From: Neurospora intermedia
Taxonomy: Eukaryota > Ascomycota > Sordariomycetes > Sordariales > Sordariaceae
Direction: 5' to 3'
DNA: 64,000 bases
Assembly (NCBI GenBank): GCA_037102815.1
Contig: BTPP01000003.1
Span: 4,154,001 to 4,218,000 of the forward strand
Shown here: positions 46,640 through 58,731 of the stretch, in pieces
How positions within the stretch are numbered: position 1 is the stretch's first letter
Layout: every line of letters starts with the position of its first letter
Translations under genes and position numbers: made by a program
Notes under the pieces: generated by a model
Told to the model about the DNA's origin: nothing
What the model saw: only the letters and a program-made list of their open reading frames with translations
Database searches by the model: none

Positions 46640-48685
46640 CGTGGGATCAGGAGCGGCTGATCACCGCGAGCACCTGATATACGCCGTGAAACGCCTCCAA
46701 AAGCTGGCAGCCAAATCAATGTATCAAGTTGGTGGAGCGGGCGTTTTCGATGCGCTCTGGAATCTTTAATTATGGGGACCAGCTGCTGCTCGAGCCGTCT
46801 GTGGCGGTGGGCCCGATCATTCGTATACACTACTATGTCGTCGGTGGCTCGAGTTGCGGGGATATGGGCGTTGCTCGATTCGGAGAAAGATGATAGACGC
46901 TGATTGCCGAGAACGTAAGGGCAGAATTGTCGAGGAACTGAAAGGACGGTGAGTGTAGTTCACGGTATCGAGTCGCAGTGGGGAAGAAACGAAGAGGGGG
47001 TTGAAGCTGGGGAGAAGGGGTTGGGAATCAGATAAATTGGAAATCGGAAAGCGAAGTTCAGGGCAATAGCGGTTTGGAGATGACGCCCGGATGGAGTATA
47101 CAGCTCAGGAGCGATGGGGCGTGCCGCGATTAATCACACCACCGGTAGGGCCAAGCGCAGCGTGATGAGGGAGCGATTGACCATAGGATCAGAGGATGAC
47201 CTGGATCCGACGGGACTATCCTGCGCTGGCGAGGGTAGACGAGGGTGGACGAGGGTGTGTGAGGCTCACCCACTGGCCCCGACTTGACGACCAATTCCGT
47301 CACAGATGAGTTTCGTTGGGGGAGCGGGGTGGAGGGGAGCGCACTTCGGGTTGCCAAGTACTGCTGGCAGATGCCCTCGCACCTAACCTGGACAATGGAA
47401 CTGGCTGGCTTCAAAGGTTGGCAGGAATGGCAGCAGAGAAGGGCTGGGCCTCCATTCCATGTGCGAGGGGACCGAGTTCTGTGCTGTCGGGCTGAAGCTG
47501 CCCGCCTGACGTTGTGCTTTGCCGTGCCACGATGTCCCTGGTGGGCACCAACTGGAGCTTACAAGGGTCCAATTTAACCTTAGCAGGCGGATATCACATG
47601 GGTTCTCCCCAGATCTCCCACCAAGCTTGCTGTAACCTAGTCCTCTTCGAGCAATGCCGCTGTAGGAGCAACCGCTCCTCGTCATCGAGACGAGCACCCA
47701 AGGCACTCACTCCACAGCTTCGAAGAGATCACACGGGCCCTTTTGGGTCTGTACATAAGAATTTCGGGCACACACCTACTGTAAGTGAATCGTGTGGATG
47801 AAAGAAGGGGAGCCACTGATAAATATTCCTTTCTGGAAGACTCAACATGTGCACGCGCCGTCACATCTCAGGCTCCGCGCGTTTTTGCGTTCCCGAGTGA
47901 CATGTGACATATTCTCCATACCTAGTCAGATGTCGGGATGCCCACTCGAGCTTTCTGACACAAGCTCCACAAATTGTTTCAAGAGGATGGTGTCGAGTTT
48001 TCCGGTCTTGCTTCGGTATAGCAACCTCAAAACCTCTTAAAAGAGCTCAGAGATATCTTAACCCTTCCAACATCGTTGAAAGCTGAGTTGGGGAGATATC
48101 AAGAGCCCTTGAGGGACTACAAAGCCGCTACAAGAAATATATATGACTGGGAAATATCGATTCTGGGTCTTCCGTTCCCTTTTCACAGGAATCACGAAAT
48201 GACTCGAACGGTCGCCAGATACTGAGGCCACCCGGATGTGAGCCAACTGTTGGTGAGTCTAAACAAGCCAATAGGCAATATCTACCTAGGTACTTAGCTT
48301 ACAGTGACTCGTGCATTATATCGACGAAATACATTCTAGGTAAGGTGTTCCATGTATCGAAGTCGGAAGATGGAATCAAACTCGACGCTATGAGGGTACT
48401 TCCCATTGGGTAAAGGGAGCACCCTGATGGAGGGTGGGGAGAGGGGCTTGGCCTCTGTGACCAGGTACCCCTCAAACACTTGTATGTACAAGTAGTGTAC
48501 GCGGGCTGACAGGTATAGTGGGGCCCGTGCGTGGGAAATCTTTTGACTCATGCCCTGGCCATGGCTTCCGGCCGGCCTAGTCCGTCTGCCCCTCCGAAGG
48601 GCGGCCGCAGAAATTCTTGTCAGCCTGACGGCCCGCCTATAACAATCAACCCTTCAGCTGCCCATTGACCCTTATCGTCCTCTGG
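46640..48685. promoter_or_regulatory. Divergent promoter region of the RING gene and cyt-20
   Basis: A 2.0 kb spacer between divergent starts. Only chance frames are present. A TACCTAGGTACTTAG word of the window's palindromic family sits at about 48283-48297. The 200 bases before cyt-20 hold its leader. Confidence 0.55.
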
Positions 48686-51600
48686 ATGCCGCTTTCGTTG
48701 TGGCGATTGGCAATTGGAAGCTCAAGAAGGCATTCATTGCTTAAAATCACGTCGACCCGCGTACTTCCTGTTCCTCGACCGTATTCGACTTACAGTAACA
48801 ACAAGAAAGTCACCATGCCGGGAGAAGATCAACCCGTTGCCGCGCCTGCCGCTGCGCCGGCTGCGCAAGACGCGCCTGGTGCCCCTGCGCCGAAGAAGAA
48901 TGGTTTGTGAGCCTCGGGGATCTGAAGTCTCACTTGTGCAATCGTGACCACCAACTTACACCTGTTTCTTTGCTCTTGTAGACAAGAAGGAGAAGGCTAA
49001 GGCCGACAAGGCCGCCAAATTCGCCGCCAAGCAAGCCGCCGCCAAAGCGAAGCAGCCTGCTGCTCAGTCCGCCCCCAAAGAGAAGAAGGAGAAGACTCCT
49101 GCCCTGCCTCCTTACGAAGATACCACCCCCGCTGGCGAGAAGAAGGTCATCCAATCATTCGAGCACCCTCACTTCTCTGCCTACAACCCCAGCGCCGTCG
49201 AGGCGGCATGGTATCAATGGTGGGAGAAGGCCGGCTACTTCAAGCCCGAAAGCTGCAGGAAACCCTCGGCTGGCAAGTTCGTTATCCCTCTGCCACCTCC
49301 GAACGTTACCGGCGCTCTCCACTGCGGCCATGCTCTCGCCAACTCCCTGCAAGATACTTTGATTCGCTGGTACCGCATGAAGGGCTATGAGACCCTGTGG
49401 GTGCCCGGTTGCGACCATGCCGGTATTTCGACCCAGTCCGTTGTCGAGAAGATGCTCTGGAAGAAGGAGAAGAAGATCCGTCAAGAACTCGGCCGTGAGA
49501 AGTTCACAGACCTCGTCTGGGAGTGGAAGGGTGAATACCATCAGCGCATCAACAATGCCCAGAAGCTTATGGGCGGCTCGATGGACTGGAGCCGCGAGGC
49601 TTTCACCATGGATAAGAACCTCACCGCTGCCACCATGGAGACTTTCTGCCGTCTTCACGACGAGGGCCTCATCTACAGGTCCAACCGCTTGGTGAACTGG
49701 TGCACCCACTTGAACACCGCGCTCAGTGGTTTGGAGGTCGAGACCAAGGAGATTACCGGCCGTACACTTCTCGACGTCCCCGGTTACGACAAGAAGGTCG
49801 AGTTCGGTGTTCTTACACACTTCAAGTACCAGATTGACGGTTCCGAGGAGACGATTGAGGTTGCCACCACCCGTCCCGAAACCATGCTTGGCGATACCGG
49901 TATTGCCGTCAACCCGGAGGATCCCCGCTACACCCACCTTGTCGGCAAGTTCGCCCGCCACCCCTTTGTTGACCGTCTCCTTCCCATTGTCACCGACGAC
50001 TACGTCGATAAGGAGTTCGGTACCGGTGCTGTCAAGTTGACCCCGGCCCACGATTTCAACGATTACCAGCTTGGTCAGCGTCACAACCTCGAGTTCATCA
50101 ATATTCTGAACGAGAACGGAACCCTCAACGACAATGCCGGCCCTTTTAAGGGACAGAAGCGCTTCGACGCCCGTTACACTGTTGTGGAGGAACTGACCAA
50201 GCTTGGACTCTTCGTCAAGAAGGAACCCAACCCAATGAAGATTCCCCTTTGTGAGAAGTCCAAGGACGTTATTGAGCCCATGATGACCGAGCAATGGTGG
50301 GTTCGCATGAAGGAGATGGGTGAAGCTGCGCTCAAGGTTGTCGAGGAGGGCAAGGTCAAGATCTCCCCCGAGAGTGCTACCAAGTCCTACAAGAGGTGGC
50401 TTTCTGACATCCAGGATTGGTGTATTTCCCGTCAGCTCTGGTGGGGCCATCGCATTCCTGCTTACCGCGTCATCTTTGAGGGTGAGGAGGGCCAACGTGA
50501 GAATGAGAAGTCCGAATGGGTGGTTGGCAGGACACAAGAGGAGGCTCAGGCAAAGGCTGAGGCCAAGTTCGCCGGCCGCAAGTTCACCCTTGAGCAGGAC
50601 CCCGACTGTCTCGATACCTGGTTCAGCTCCGGACTTTGGCCTATGGCCATTCTTGGCTGGCCCAACACTGAGAACCTCGACTTCAAGAAGTTCTTCCCTA
50701 CCAGCATGCTCGAGACCGGCTGGGACATTTTGTTCTTCTGGGTCAGCCGTATGATTATGCTCAGTCTCAAGATGACCGGAGAGGTACCGTTCACTGAGGT
50801 GTACTGCCACAGTCTGATTCGTGATTCCGAGGGCAGGAAGATGAGCAAGTCTTTGGGCAACGTCATTGACCCTCTTGACATCATTCGCGGTATTGAACTA
50901 GAGGATCTCCACGCAAAGCTGCTGGTCGGTAACCTGAAGGAGGAGGAAGTCGCCAGAGCCACCAAATACCAAAAGACTGCCTTCCCCGGCGGTATTCCCG
51001 AGTGCGGCGCGGACGCCATGCGTTTCACCCTTCTCTCTTACACCACTGGCGGTGGCGATATCAACTTCGACATCAGGGTTATGCACGCTTACCGCAGATT
51101 CTGCAACAAGATTTGGCAAGCCAGCAAGTACGTCCTTGGTAAGCTTCCTCAAGACTTTGTGCCCAAGGGTGAGCTTGACACCGCCAAGTTCTCCGTTCCC
51201 GAGAAGTGGATCCTTCACCGCATGAACGTGGCCGTTAAGGGCATGAATGAGGCTCTCGAGGCCCGCGAGTTCTCCAGAGCCACCAAGGTGGCCTACCAGT
51301 TCTTCTATGACGAGCTCTGCGACGTCTTCATCGAGAACAGCAAGGGTATCCTTAGCGACGGTACCCCTGAGGAGCAGCAGAGCGTGCAACAGACACTGTA
51401 TCATGCCCTTGATGTGGCGCTGCGCCTTCTCCATCCTATCATGCCCTACATTACTGAGGAGCTCTGGCAGCGTCTTCCTCGCAAGCAGGGTGATGGTGAG
51501 ACCATCATGCTTGCTCCCTACCCTGCCTTTGAGTCTCAGCTCGAGTTTGCTACCGAAGCTGAGGACTATGAGCTTGGTCTCAAGTGCGCCGGCGGCATCC

Positions 51601-52046
51601 GCTCCCTGGCTGCCGACTATAACATTAAGTCGGATGGCAAAGCGTTCATCAAGGCTACTACTTCGGACAGCCTTGCTACTGTTAGTGCTCAGCTCGCCGC
51701 CATCAGGACACTCTGCGGCAAGGGCGTCAAGGAGGTCAACGTCTTGGGCGCTGATGAGGAGCTGCCAAGAGGCTGCGCCGTCTATGTCATCAATGCCGAG
51801 ATCACCGTCCTTCTCCAGGTTGGCGGTAGCATTAGCGACATCGATGCCGAGATCAAGAAGATCACTACCAAGTTGCAAAAGACTGATCTCACCATCAAGA
51901 AGCAACAGGAGCTTCTGTCTAAGGATGGCTTCGAGAAGGTCAGCGAGGCTGTCCAGGAGTCTGAGAAGCAGAAGCTGGCTGATGCCCAAGCGGCAAAGGA
52001 GAACTACCAACGCACTCTGGAGGAGTTTAGCAAGCTCAAGATTTAA
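48686..52046 (+). CDS. cyt-20: Valyl-tRNA synthetase, cytosolic and mitochondrial forms
   Basis: Class I synthetase that charges tRNA-Val. Exons 48686-48902 and 48982-52046 give 1093 residues from the first ATG. That form starts with a presequence of about 43 residues rich in Arg, Ser and Leu ([17 protein letters not shown]), which should direct it to mitochondria. The second in-frame ATG at 48815 gives a 1050-residue cytosolic form. In N. crassa one gene, cyt-20 (allelic to un-3, tightly linked to mat), supplies both compartments. The N-terminal extension is Ala/Lys-rich. The HIGH-type motif is HCGH at residue 186, the WVPGCDHAG word follows, and KMSKS begins at residue 692. The C-terminus carries the anticodon-binding domain and a coiled-coil arm. 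Codon use is strongly biased, as in highly expressed genes, and leaves long empty antisense frames. Confidence 0.97.
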
Positions 52047-52927
52047 ATGAAATTCGGAGTTGGCATCTGTTTAAGCGTTTAGTACGGTCCCTGAGTGTCC
52101 GAACAATGCTCAAAGCGTCTGAAACGTTGTAGCTAGTATTTTTTTTTTCTTCAATCAAAACGGCGTAGTTCGGAATTTGAATCATCCCACTATAGAACTT
52201 TGCGTGATAGAGATGCATGCAGTGTTTCAACTTTCCGTTAACTGATGAGTATATCAAACCTGCATCTTCTCCAATTCATTTGGGCATGTTTTTCTGTTTG
52301 TCCTGCTTGTCTCATCTACAAGAGATAGTTATCTCGGCACTCAGACCTCCCTTCTTCGTTCTTGCTTAGAGGTAGATAGGGACGTATTTTGTCTGAAAAT
52401 TGAGATAATACAAGAGTCTGTTTTCCCAAGGTCGCTGTGGTCCCTTGAAAGTGATTTGTAGGTGTATTCATTGGTTATCAGCTCCGTACAGCCATTCATT
52501 AACACATAGCCTGAAGCAACAAGATATCTTGTAGAACTGATGCTTGTTGCTTCATCGTTGCGGTGCTGCCATGAAATTTAAATGACTGAAGTCTCGAGTG
52601 GGCCTGTCCGGCATGGAAATTGTGGGTCCGCTAGGAGAAACGGGGTGGGCGGAACGCTACATAAGTAGTGCACAGTGCAGTGATGTACGCCCAACCTGTA
52701 ACGTAAGCCACAGCACTCAGCCACAAGTGGCGGGAGACGCGGCAGCCCTAAGCGGGAAATCTGGCTTGCCGCACATTCCCAAAATTTCGCGATCCCCTAC
52801 TTGAGAGAATCATCCAACTCACGACAACGCTCCGCCCGGTGACGACGACGAAGGTATTTTCGCTCCACCCCAAACAGTCGGTCCCTTACGGTCATACTGA
52901 TTTTGCTTCAATACAGCAACCGCCAAA
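52047..52927. other. Spacer: cyt-20 3' region and rpl37 promoter
   Basis: An 880-base same-strand spacer. A T-run of about ten lies at 52139-52149, near the expected cyt-20 3' end. The rpl37 leader begins somewhere after about 52750. No gene is visible. Confidence 0.6.
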
Positions 52928-53714
52928 ATGAGTAGGTTTTCCCTGATCCTGCAGACACACGACGTATCTCGATACCATTTTTGATCTACCCCTCGCCAAC
53001 GACCAAATTCACGATCCGGTCGAAATGTTGCACTGAGCGACTGTAAACTGGACGATATACGGCTCGAAGACGAAAATTTGCACGACAGCTATAGGAGGAT
53101 GCAATATGGTTGGAACACAATGGGCTGACACGGTCGCAAACAGCTAAGGGAACTTCGAGCTTTGGCAAGCGGTATGTTGAGGACCCATACGGCTTGGACA
53201 CTGTCGAATAAGGGTAACTAACTCTCCATGCAGCCACACCAAGACCCACGGTCTTTGCAGACGTTGCGGGTAAGTCGACACGAATCCGAAACCGATTGAG
53301 GAAGGAGAATACACGGGTCGACGGCCGCGAAGATGAACGAGAACTATCAACGACGTCCGGCCGCTACAAGAGAACAAGAGATTGACAATCGATTCACCAG
53401 TCGCCGTTCGCTCCACAACCAGAAGAAGGTCTGCGCTTCTTGCGGCTACCCTGCCGCCAAGACCCGCAAGTGTACGTTGGACTCTTATCATCCTCGAGGG
53501 GGCGCCTACCAAAGGGGTTCCCCCGGATCTTGGGCGCAAGTGTCAGGATGCTGACAACAGGGTGTGCAATACAGACAACTGGTCTGAGAAGGCCAAGCGC
53601 AGAAAGACCACCGGCACTGGTCGCCTCCGTTACCTCAGCACCGTCTCTCGCAAGTTCAAGAACGGCTTCCAGACTGGTGTCCCCAAGGGCTCCAAGGGTC
53701 CCGTCGCTGCTTAA
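52928..53714 (+). CDS. rpl37: 60S ribosomal protein L37 (eL37)
   Basis: Zinc-ribbon protein of the large ribosomal subunit. Five exons: 52928-52931, 53144-53171, 53234-53269, 53401-53471 and 53575-53714; 92 residues, the normal length. Exon 1 codes only ATG plus one base before a 212-base intron. Splicing yields [19 protein letters not shown] then [19 protein letters not shown], whose four cysteines bind zinc, and ends in [16 protein letters not shown]. Four introns in a 92-codon gene, with the first directly after the start codon, is common for fungal ribosomal protein genes. The donor at 53472 is GTACGT; using the overlapping GT one position earlier would break the frame. Confidence 0.97.
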
Positions 53715-54228
53715 ACGAGCGAACTGGGTTGGATTTTCGGTTCTCTCGGGTCGATTAACGTGAACTGGCGGCGGCGAAGTGGGACAAATGGGACGGGATC
53801 GTTTTCTTTGGCGGGCGCGGTGTAACCAGGGACTGGGATTATCTCCGGATCGGACCTAAACTCGCTTTTTGCTGCTGCTACATCACATCAACGGGCAAAA
53901 GGTGCACGAGGTTTCATTTTGCGCGCGCGCGGGAACTTGGTCTTCAAAAGCATTCTTGACATGCAAGAAGCAAACATGGTCATGAGATACAATGGCGTAA
54001 CGTCTTTTTGCTGAAGTGGAAACAGCAAAGTCTCCCCGCGGACAAGCAAGCTCTCAGACTTGGTGGTGGGCTGAGTGTCGCCCGGTCGAGCAAGTTTTAC
54101 TACTCTTCAATTCCAGTTCCGTTTTTCACTTGAGCATATGGTCATTTGGGAGGGCTTCTAATGTCAAATATGACGTGATGTGTGATGATCATGAATTTCA
54201 ATATCACGCATGATATTCACCAGCTACT
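53715..54228. other. Convergent spacer between rpl37 and elp6
   Basis: Contains the two 3' UTRs. A GCGCGCGCGC stretch lies at about 53921-53930. I see no gene in it. Confidence 0.6.
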
Positions 54229-55497
54229 TTACTGCCCCCTTTCGAAAACCCGAACACTACCATCTCCCCCGACATGATACAGATACTCCTTCTCCTCTAT
54301 CTGTTTCTCGCCGCCACTGTCTCCGCCACGCGTAATCCTGACCACACCACTCACATCCTTCGCGATGCCAGTATCAAGCAATCTGAGGCTCACAACCATC
54401 TCTGCTTCATGCGCCAGTGACAAAACAAACGACGCGTGATCCTTGTCAAGTGTGGTCACCTGCGAAGCGATCAAAGGGTCGTCGGCGGACAACGTGAGTA
54501 TCGTAGCATGTGATTTCTAATATTATTCAACATCAGTGTCTTTGTCCAATATCTCACTCCGCATAGGAGGACGGCGGTGACTTACCTCTCTGACATCCAG
54601 CAGTAAATCCTGCAAAGCTGATGAAACTAGCCCATTCCCATCCGACGTAGCAGCCAGCAAAAAGTCGAGCTGGTCAATGACCAACACAACCTTCTTGTTC
54701 TTCTGGCACAGCTCATCCAAAGCAGAGTGCAGCGTCTTGCTCACGTCTGCCACTGCCAAACTGGGAAGAGAGCGCTTCCACTTTTCTCCTGCGACGGGTC
54801 CTTGTAAGGATGATCCCCCGGTGGTGGTTGTTGTTGTTGTAGCAGGTCGTGGTACTTGTGGTGGTCCTTGTCCCGGCACTGCTCCTGTTGCTCCTGCTGA
54901 TGACCCCCCAGTCGCCGCCGCCAATGGCACCGGAGGTCTTCTCACCGGAAGCCCTCCTCCTCCGCCACCACCAACAACAACACCCTCCCCATCAGAACCA
55001 GACGACCCAAGCCCCACACAAAGCCCATCAACAAAGCCCAACTTCCCCCTCCTCCCCAACCCCTCCAAATCAAGGCCCAACCTGCCCGCGCTCTCCTTCC
55101 AAAACGCAAAGTCGCGGAGGAAGCTCACCAGCAACACTCCCACACTTTCATTCCCACTCTCACCCTGCTGATCACCAGCATCTCCTCCTCCATTTTGTTG
55201 TTGTTGCGCGGGGGTAGAAGTGCGTAACGGCTCGAATTCCGGCTCAGCAGCTATCGGCATGCGGGTGCCCAGACGTCTTTGGCCTTGGGGTTGCGATACT
55301 GCTGCTGCTGCTGGTGGGCGTGAGGTGGGTGAGGATCTGGATGCGGAAGAAGATTTGAGCAAGGTGTACAGGTAGCGGAGGAGGAGCCAGTTGGTGTTGG
55401 CGCCGAGGATGCCTGTTAGGAGGATTTGGGATTGGGACTGGGACGGCTCAATCTCGAGGTATGGCTCTAGGAGGTGGGGGATATTTCTGGATGTCAT
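54229..55497 (-). CDS. elp6: Elongator complex subunit 6 (Elp6)-like
   Basis: Predicted part of the Elp4-5-6 ring of Elongator, which helps modify wobble uridines of tRNAs. Exons 55497-54586 and 54516-54229 give 399 residues; the intron of 69 bases (GTAAGT...TTAG) joins LDVRE to KSHATILTLSADDPL. Elp6-like features are the opening MTSRNIPHLLEPYLEIEP, the beta-strand ILLTGILGANTNWLLLRYL, the VGVLLVSFLRDFAFW strand and KKVVLVIDQLDFLLAA. As in the family, the RecA-like fold lacks a Walker A motif. The protein is longer than yeast Elp6 (273 residues) because of two low-complexity inserts rich in Ser/Pro/Gln and in Gly/Pro/Thr. Sixteen A lie just before the start codon on the coding strand. The assignment rests on the scattered core blocks. 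Confidence 0.83.
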
Positions 55498-56377
55498 TTT
55501 AGGTCTTTTTTTTTTTTTTTTGAGCCAGCCGCTCGGGTTAGGCGTGAATAAGATCGATTGGTAGGTGAGTATTCAGGGAGTCTCGATGTGGTGGTATGTT
55601 GATGCGAGAATAATCTGTATGCCTCCGTAGAGAAATATGTAAGTAGGTAGTGTGATGTTGTGGTTGGCCCGGGTTCGAAACGAGTGGTTTCCAGTTTTTT
55701 TGAAGACAAACGAAGAGTGATGGGATGAACGCAGGTAAGATAAGACAAAGTTCTTTCCGAAAGAGTGGGTTGTACAATGGTAGCGAATCAAGTCGAGGAA
55801 GGTGAGCCTCATGAGCTTGTGTGACGAGACCTCAGCTGTGATGCAAAAGATACACTAGTGGGGCTCGCAAGGGACAGAAAAAGGAGAGCAAATAGAGGGG
55901 TCATTACTTATAGTACTAGCACACAGTACGCATGTCACGTCGCTATAATGTTTTGTCACTGTACCCGTTTCTTCAACACTCCCGTTACCTTCTTACACAC
56001 AAGTAATTAAAGATCTTCAGCAAACAAGTCCCAGTCGTTTGTGCCATGCTCAAAAACGATTATTCAAGAGTAGCACAAATTTGGCGTCACACAAGCAAGC
56101 CCAACACTCACGGAGTTAAAGGATCCCATCTAGACGTCGAGTAAATAATGTCCATAAACTGCTATATGCAAACGCTACTACTAAAATGGTATCATGCAAA
56201 ATCCGTACAAGCATCCCAACCAAGTCAATGAATGCACCTTATAACTCCCTTCATGACATAATCATTAATCATACTCATGACTAACCTCACCAATCGGTAA
56301 CAGGTTACCGCTCACAAGGCTTCCATAGTCTACCTTGACAATAGCCCTCAAGTGTATTTGACTCTCCGGAAGTTCAC
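55498..56377. other. Spacer: elp6 promoter and MFS gene 3' region
   Basis: Both neighbours are on the minus strand. An A16 tract (T16 on the plus strand, 55506-55521) ends eight bases before the elp6 ATG. The 56.0-56.4 kb part is AT-rich and suits the transporter 3' UTR. No gene is visible. Confidence 0.6.
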
Positions 56378-58731
56378 CTAGAACTTCTCCATAAAGTTTT
56401 TCCGGACCGTCCACATTCTCGCTCTCTTTCCGTAGATGTACATCGGGATAGTTAAAAAGAGCAGGATAAGTTGAATGATTCCGATCCAGATGAATACAGT
56501 CTTGGGTCCGTCGTCCGTGAGCCAGCCAGTCACAAACAAGCTAAAGACAAGACCGTGGAAAATGTTCTTGCTGAAGTTGAGCGTGACCAGGGCCTCACCC
56601 GCGTACTGTCTGTAGCTGTCGACGCAGAAGGTGATGCTGGTTGTTGAGCCAAGCGAACATCCGAACGAGACAACACCAAAGAAGACGGTCGGCACAATCC
56701 AGTGGTCACCCAACTGCGCGGACCAGCCGAAACCCATCAAGCCAATGACCGTGGTGATGGCCACAGGTAGAGCCATGACAAGTCTGAACTCTGGCTCATA
56801 GAGGCCACCATTGCGCCTGGCCATCGCCTTCACAATGACATCCGATACCTTGCCCGCCACAGCCGTGCCAAGAATACCACCGACAAAGGGACTGATATAA
56901 ACCAGACCCGTCTGCAGGGCGTTGAATTCATAGTGGCCTTCGCGGTAGATGACAGCCACAGACTCGGATATCACAATAAGCCATCCGACTGAGCATGCAT
57001 AGACGATGGCTGACCAGAGGACGGCTGGATAAGAGAAAAGAATGAGCGGCCGGATAGCCACTTTGTGCCATTTGTCCTTGTTCAAGCGACCATGGAAGGG
57101 CTTGAGCTGCTGGACAAACGACTTTGCGGGCTGATCACGCAGGGCCGCAGTATATGGAACTCTGCTACCCACCGCGCGGGAGCTAGCCACTGATTGGGAC
57201 TCGGTATCCGTTTCAGGGTGGTCCTGTCTGGCAAACCTCTCTGAGGAGTAAGGAGACTTAGGCTTCTCGATGTTGTCGGGCATGTAGAAGACATGGGGCT
57301 TTGTCGAGTTGTCAGATGATGAAGGATCTTGGGTGATAAGCTCGGGGCGTGCAGCATGGCTGTCTTCCGCGAGGATACCTGCTGTCACGGGGACACTCGG
57401 ATCGTGGAGCTCGTCGGATTTCTCAGAGGTTACTTGTCGTGTCGCGGCTTCCCTATCCTTTTCCGCATGATGCTCTTCGGCGTCGGTAGCAAATCCAACG
57501 TGAACGTTTCGGCGATGGTTAGTCGCCGGTGCTGGAGTCGGGCCTTCCTCACTATGGCGAGCGCTGGGTAAAGCGCTGGGTGGCACACTGACACCTGCGG
57601 CGTCCGAACGCCGAATGTGCTGTTTCGAGGACATGCGGCGGAAAAAGCTTGGTCTGGATGACTTTTTCCTTGGATGAGGCACTCTGTCCCAGAACGTCTC
57701 GGGCACAAACAGGAACAGCAGAAACCCGCAGAAACCAACAACCATGGCAACAACCCTAAAGTGACTTGTTAGACTTCAAATGACTCGGTACCGACATTGG
57801 AAACGAGAAACTCACCAAAACGTCCAGCGCCATCCCAGGCTCTCGATCACGGCAGCGCTGACCAGAGGAACCAAATTCTTTCCGCCGAGAAGCAACAGCG
57901 TATAAATGCCAATTCGATAAGCTCGCTCGTGGAGGAAGAAGATCTCGGCAATAGTGGCGGACGGAAGGCATTCAACCGGACTCACAGCGATGCCCTGAAA
58001 GATTCTTCCAAGCACCAAAGACACGAAGCTTTTGGAAACGGCGCACCATACAGATGTTAAGACAAACAACAGAGCCCCAAAGAGGTACACTGGCCTCTTA
58101 CCGTACAGGATAGCTGTAGGTGAGAAGATCACGGAGCCAATGCCCATACCCAGCATGAAGAGGCCTGTCGTGAGTGATACGCTCGAGACGCTGACATCAA
58201 ACTCTTTGGCCACATCCGTGAAGCCAGCAGCAAGGAGAGGGGTCATGCCGCCGCCCACCATGCAAAAGAGGCCCAGGGAGAGCAGGGCGGAATCTCTGCG
58301 CCATGTTGGCCAGTTGAGGGGGTCATTGGCAGATTCTTCTGGTTGAGGTTCGAGAATGATTTTGCCGTCACTCGTTTTCTTCTTTTCGTCCTGTGGGGGT
58401 TCTGGAGGCCGAATAACGGCGGTTGGGATTGATGAATGGGAAGTTCTCGCAGGTGCGTTCCGCAGGCCAAGGGGCTCGTTATGGTCCGCGGCCAGTAGTA
58501 GGACCGAGCCTGGGAGGAGGTTAGGACTAATGTAAATGCAGAATGATGCACCTGGGTAGACTTACCTGGTACTTCGATGGTTTCTCTATCGTTCAAAATG
58601 CCCATATTCCATTTTGGCAGTCTTCCCCTCCCTGGGATCTCTGCGTTGTCCTGCTCCCTGGTCGAACTTCGTCCAAACAACCGCCATCCGCCCTTTCGTG
58701 GTGTGCTACCCGCTTCAGGATCGGGAGCCAT
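56378..58731 (-). CDS. Major facilitator superfamily transporter, DHA1-like
   Basis: Predicted 12-helix membrane antiporter. Exons 58731-58566, 58509-57816 and 57755-56378 give 745 residues. The start (MAPDPEAGSTPRKGGWRLFG) precedes a hydrophilic cytosolic N-terminus of about 120 residues ending in the fungal MFS word DPLNWPTW. The first six helices include the loop word YGKRPVYLFG and the LGRIFQGIAVSPVE segment of helix 4. A hydrophilic central loop of about 200 residues (about 308-515) is long for the family. The second six helices follow, ending KRARMWTVRKNFMEKF. The substrate cannot be read from sequence; DHA1 members export drugs, polyamines or similar small molecules. It is divergent from the thioredoxin-like gene across 2.7 kb. 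Confidence 0.9.

Noticed and set aside
49155-50810. 551-codon open frame on the minus strand
   Set aside because: It is antisense to the valyl-tRNA synthetase exon. Strong codon bias in the sense gene removes antisense stops; the translation is Leu/Val/Gly-rich with no domain.
50898-52010. 370-codon open frame on the minus strand
   Set aside because: Same cause: antisense to the 3' half of cyt-20.
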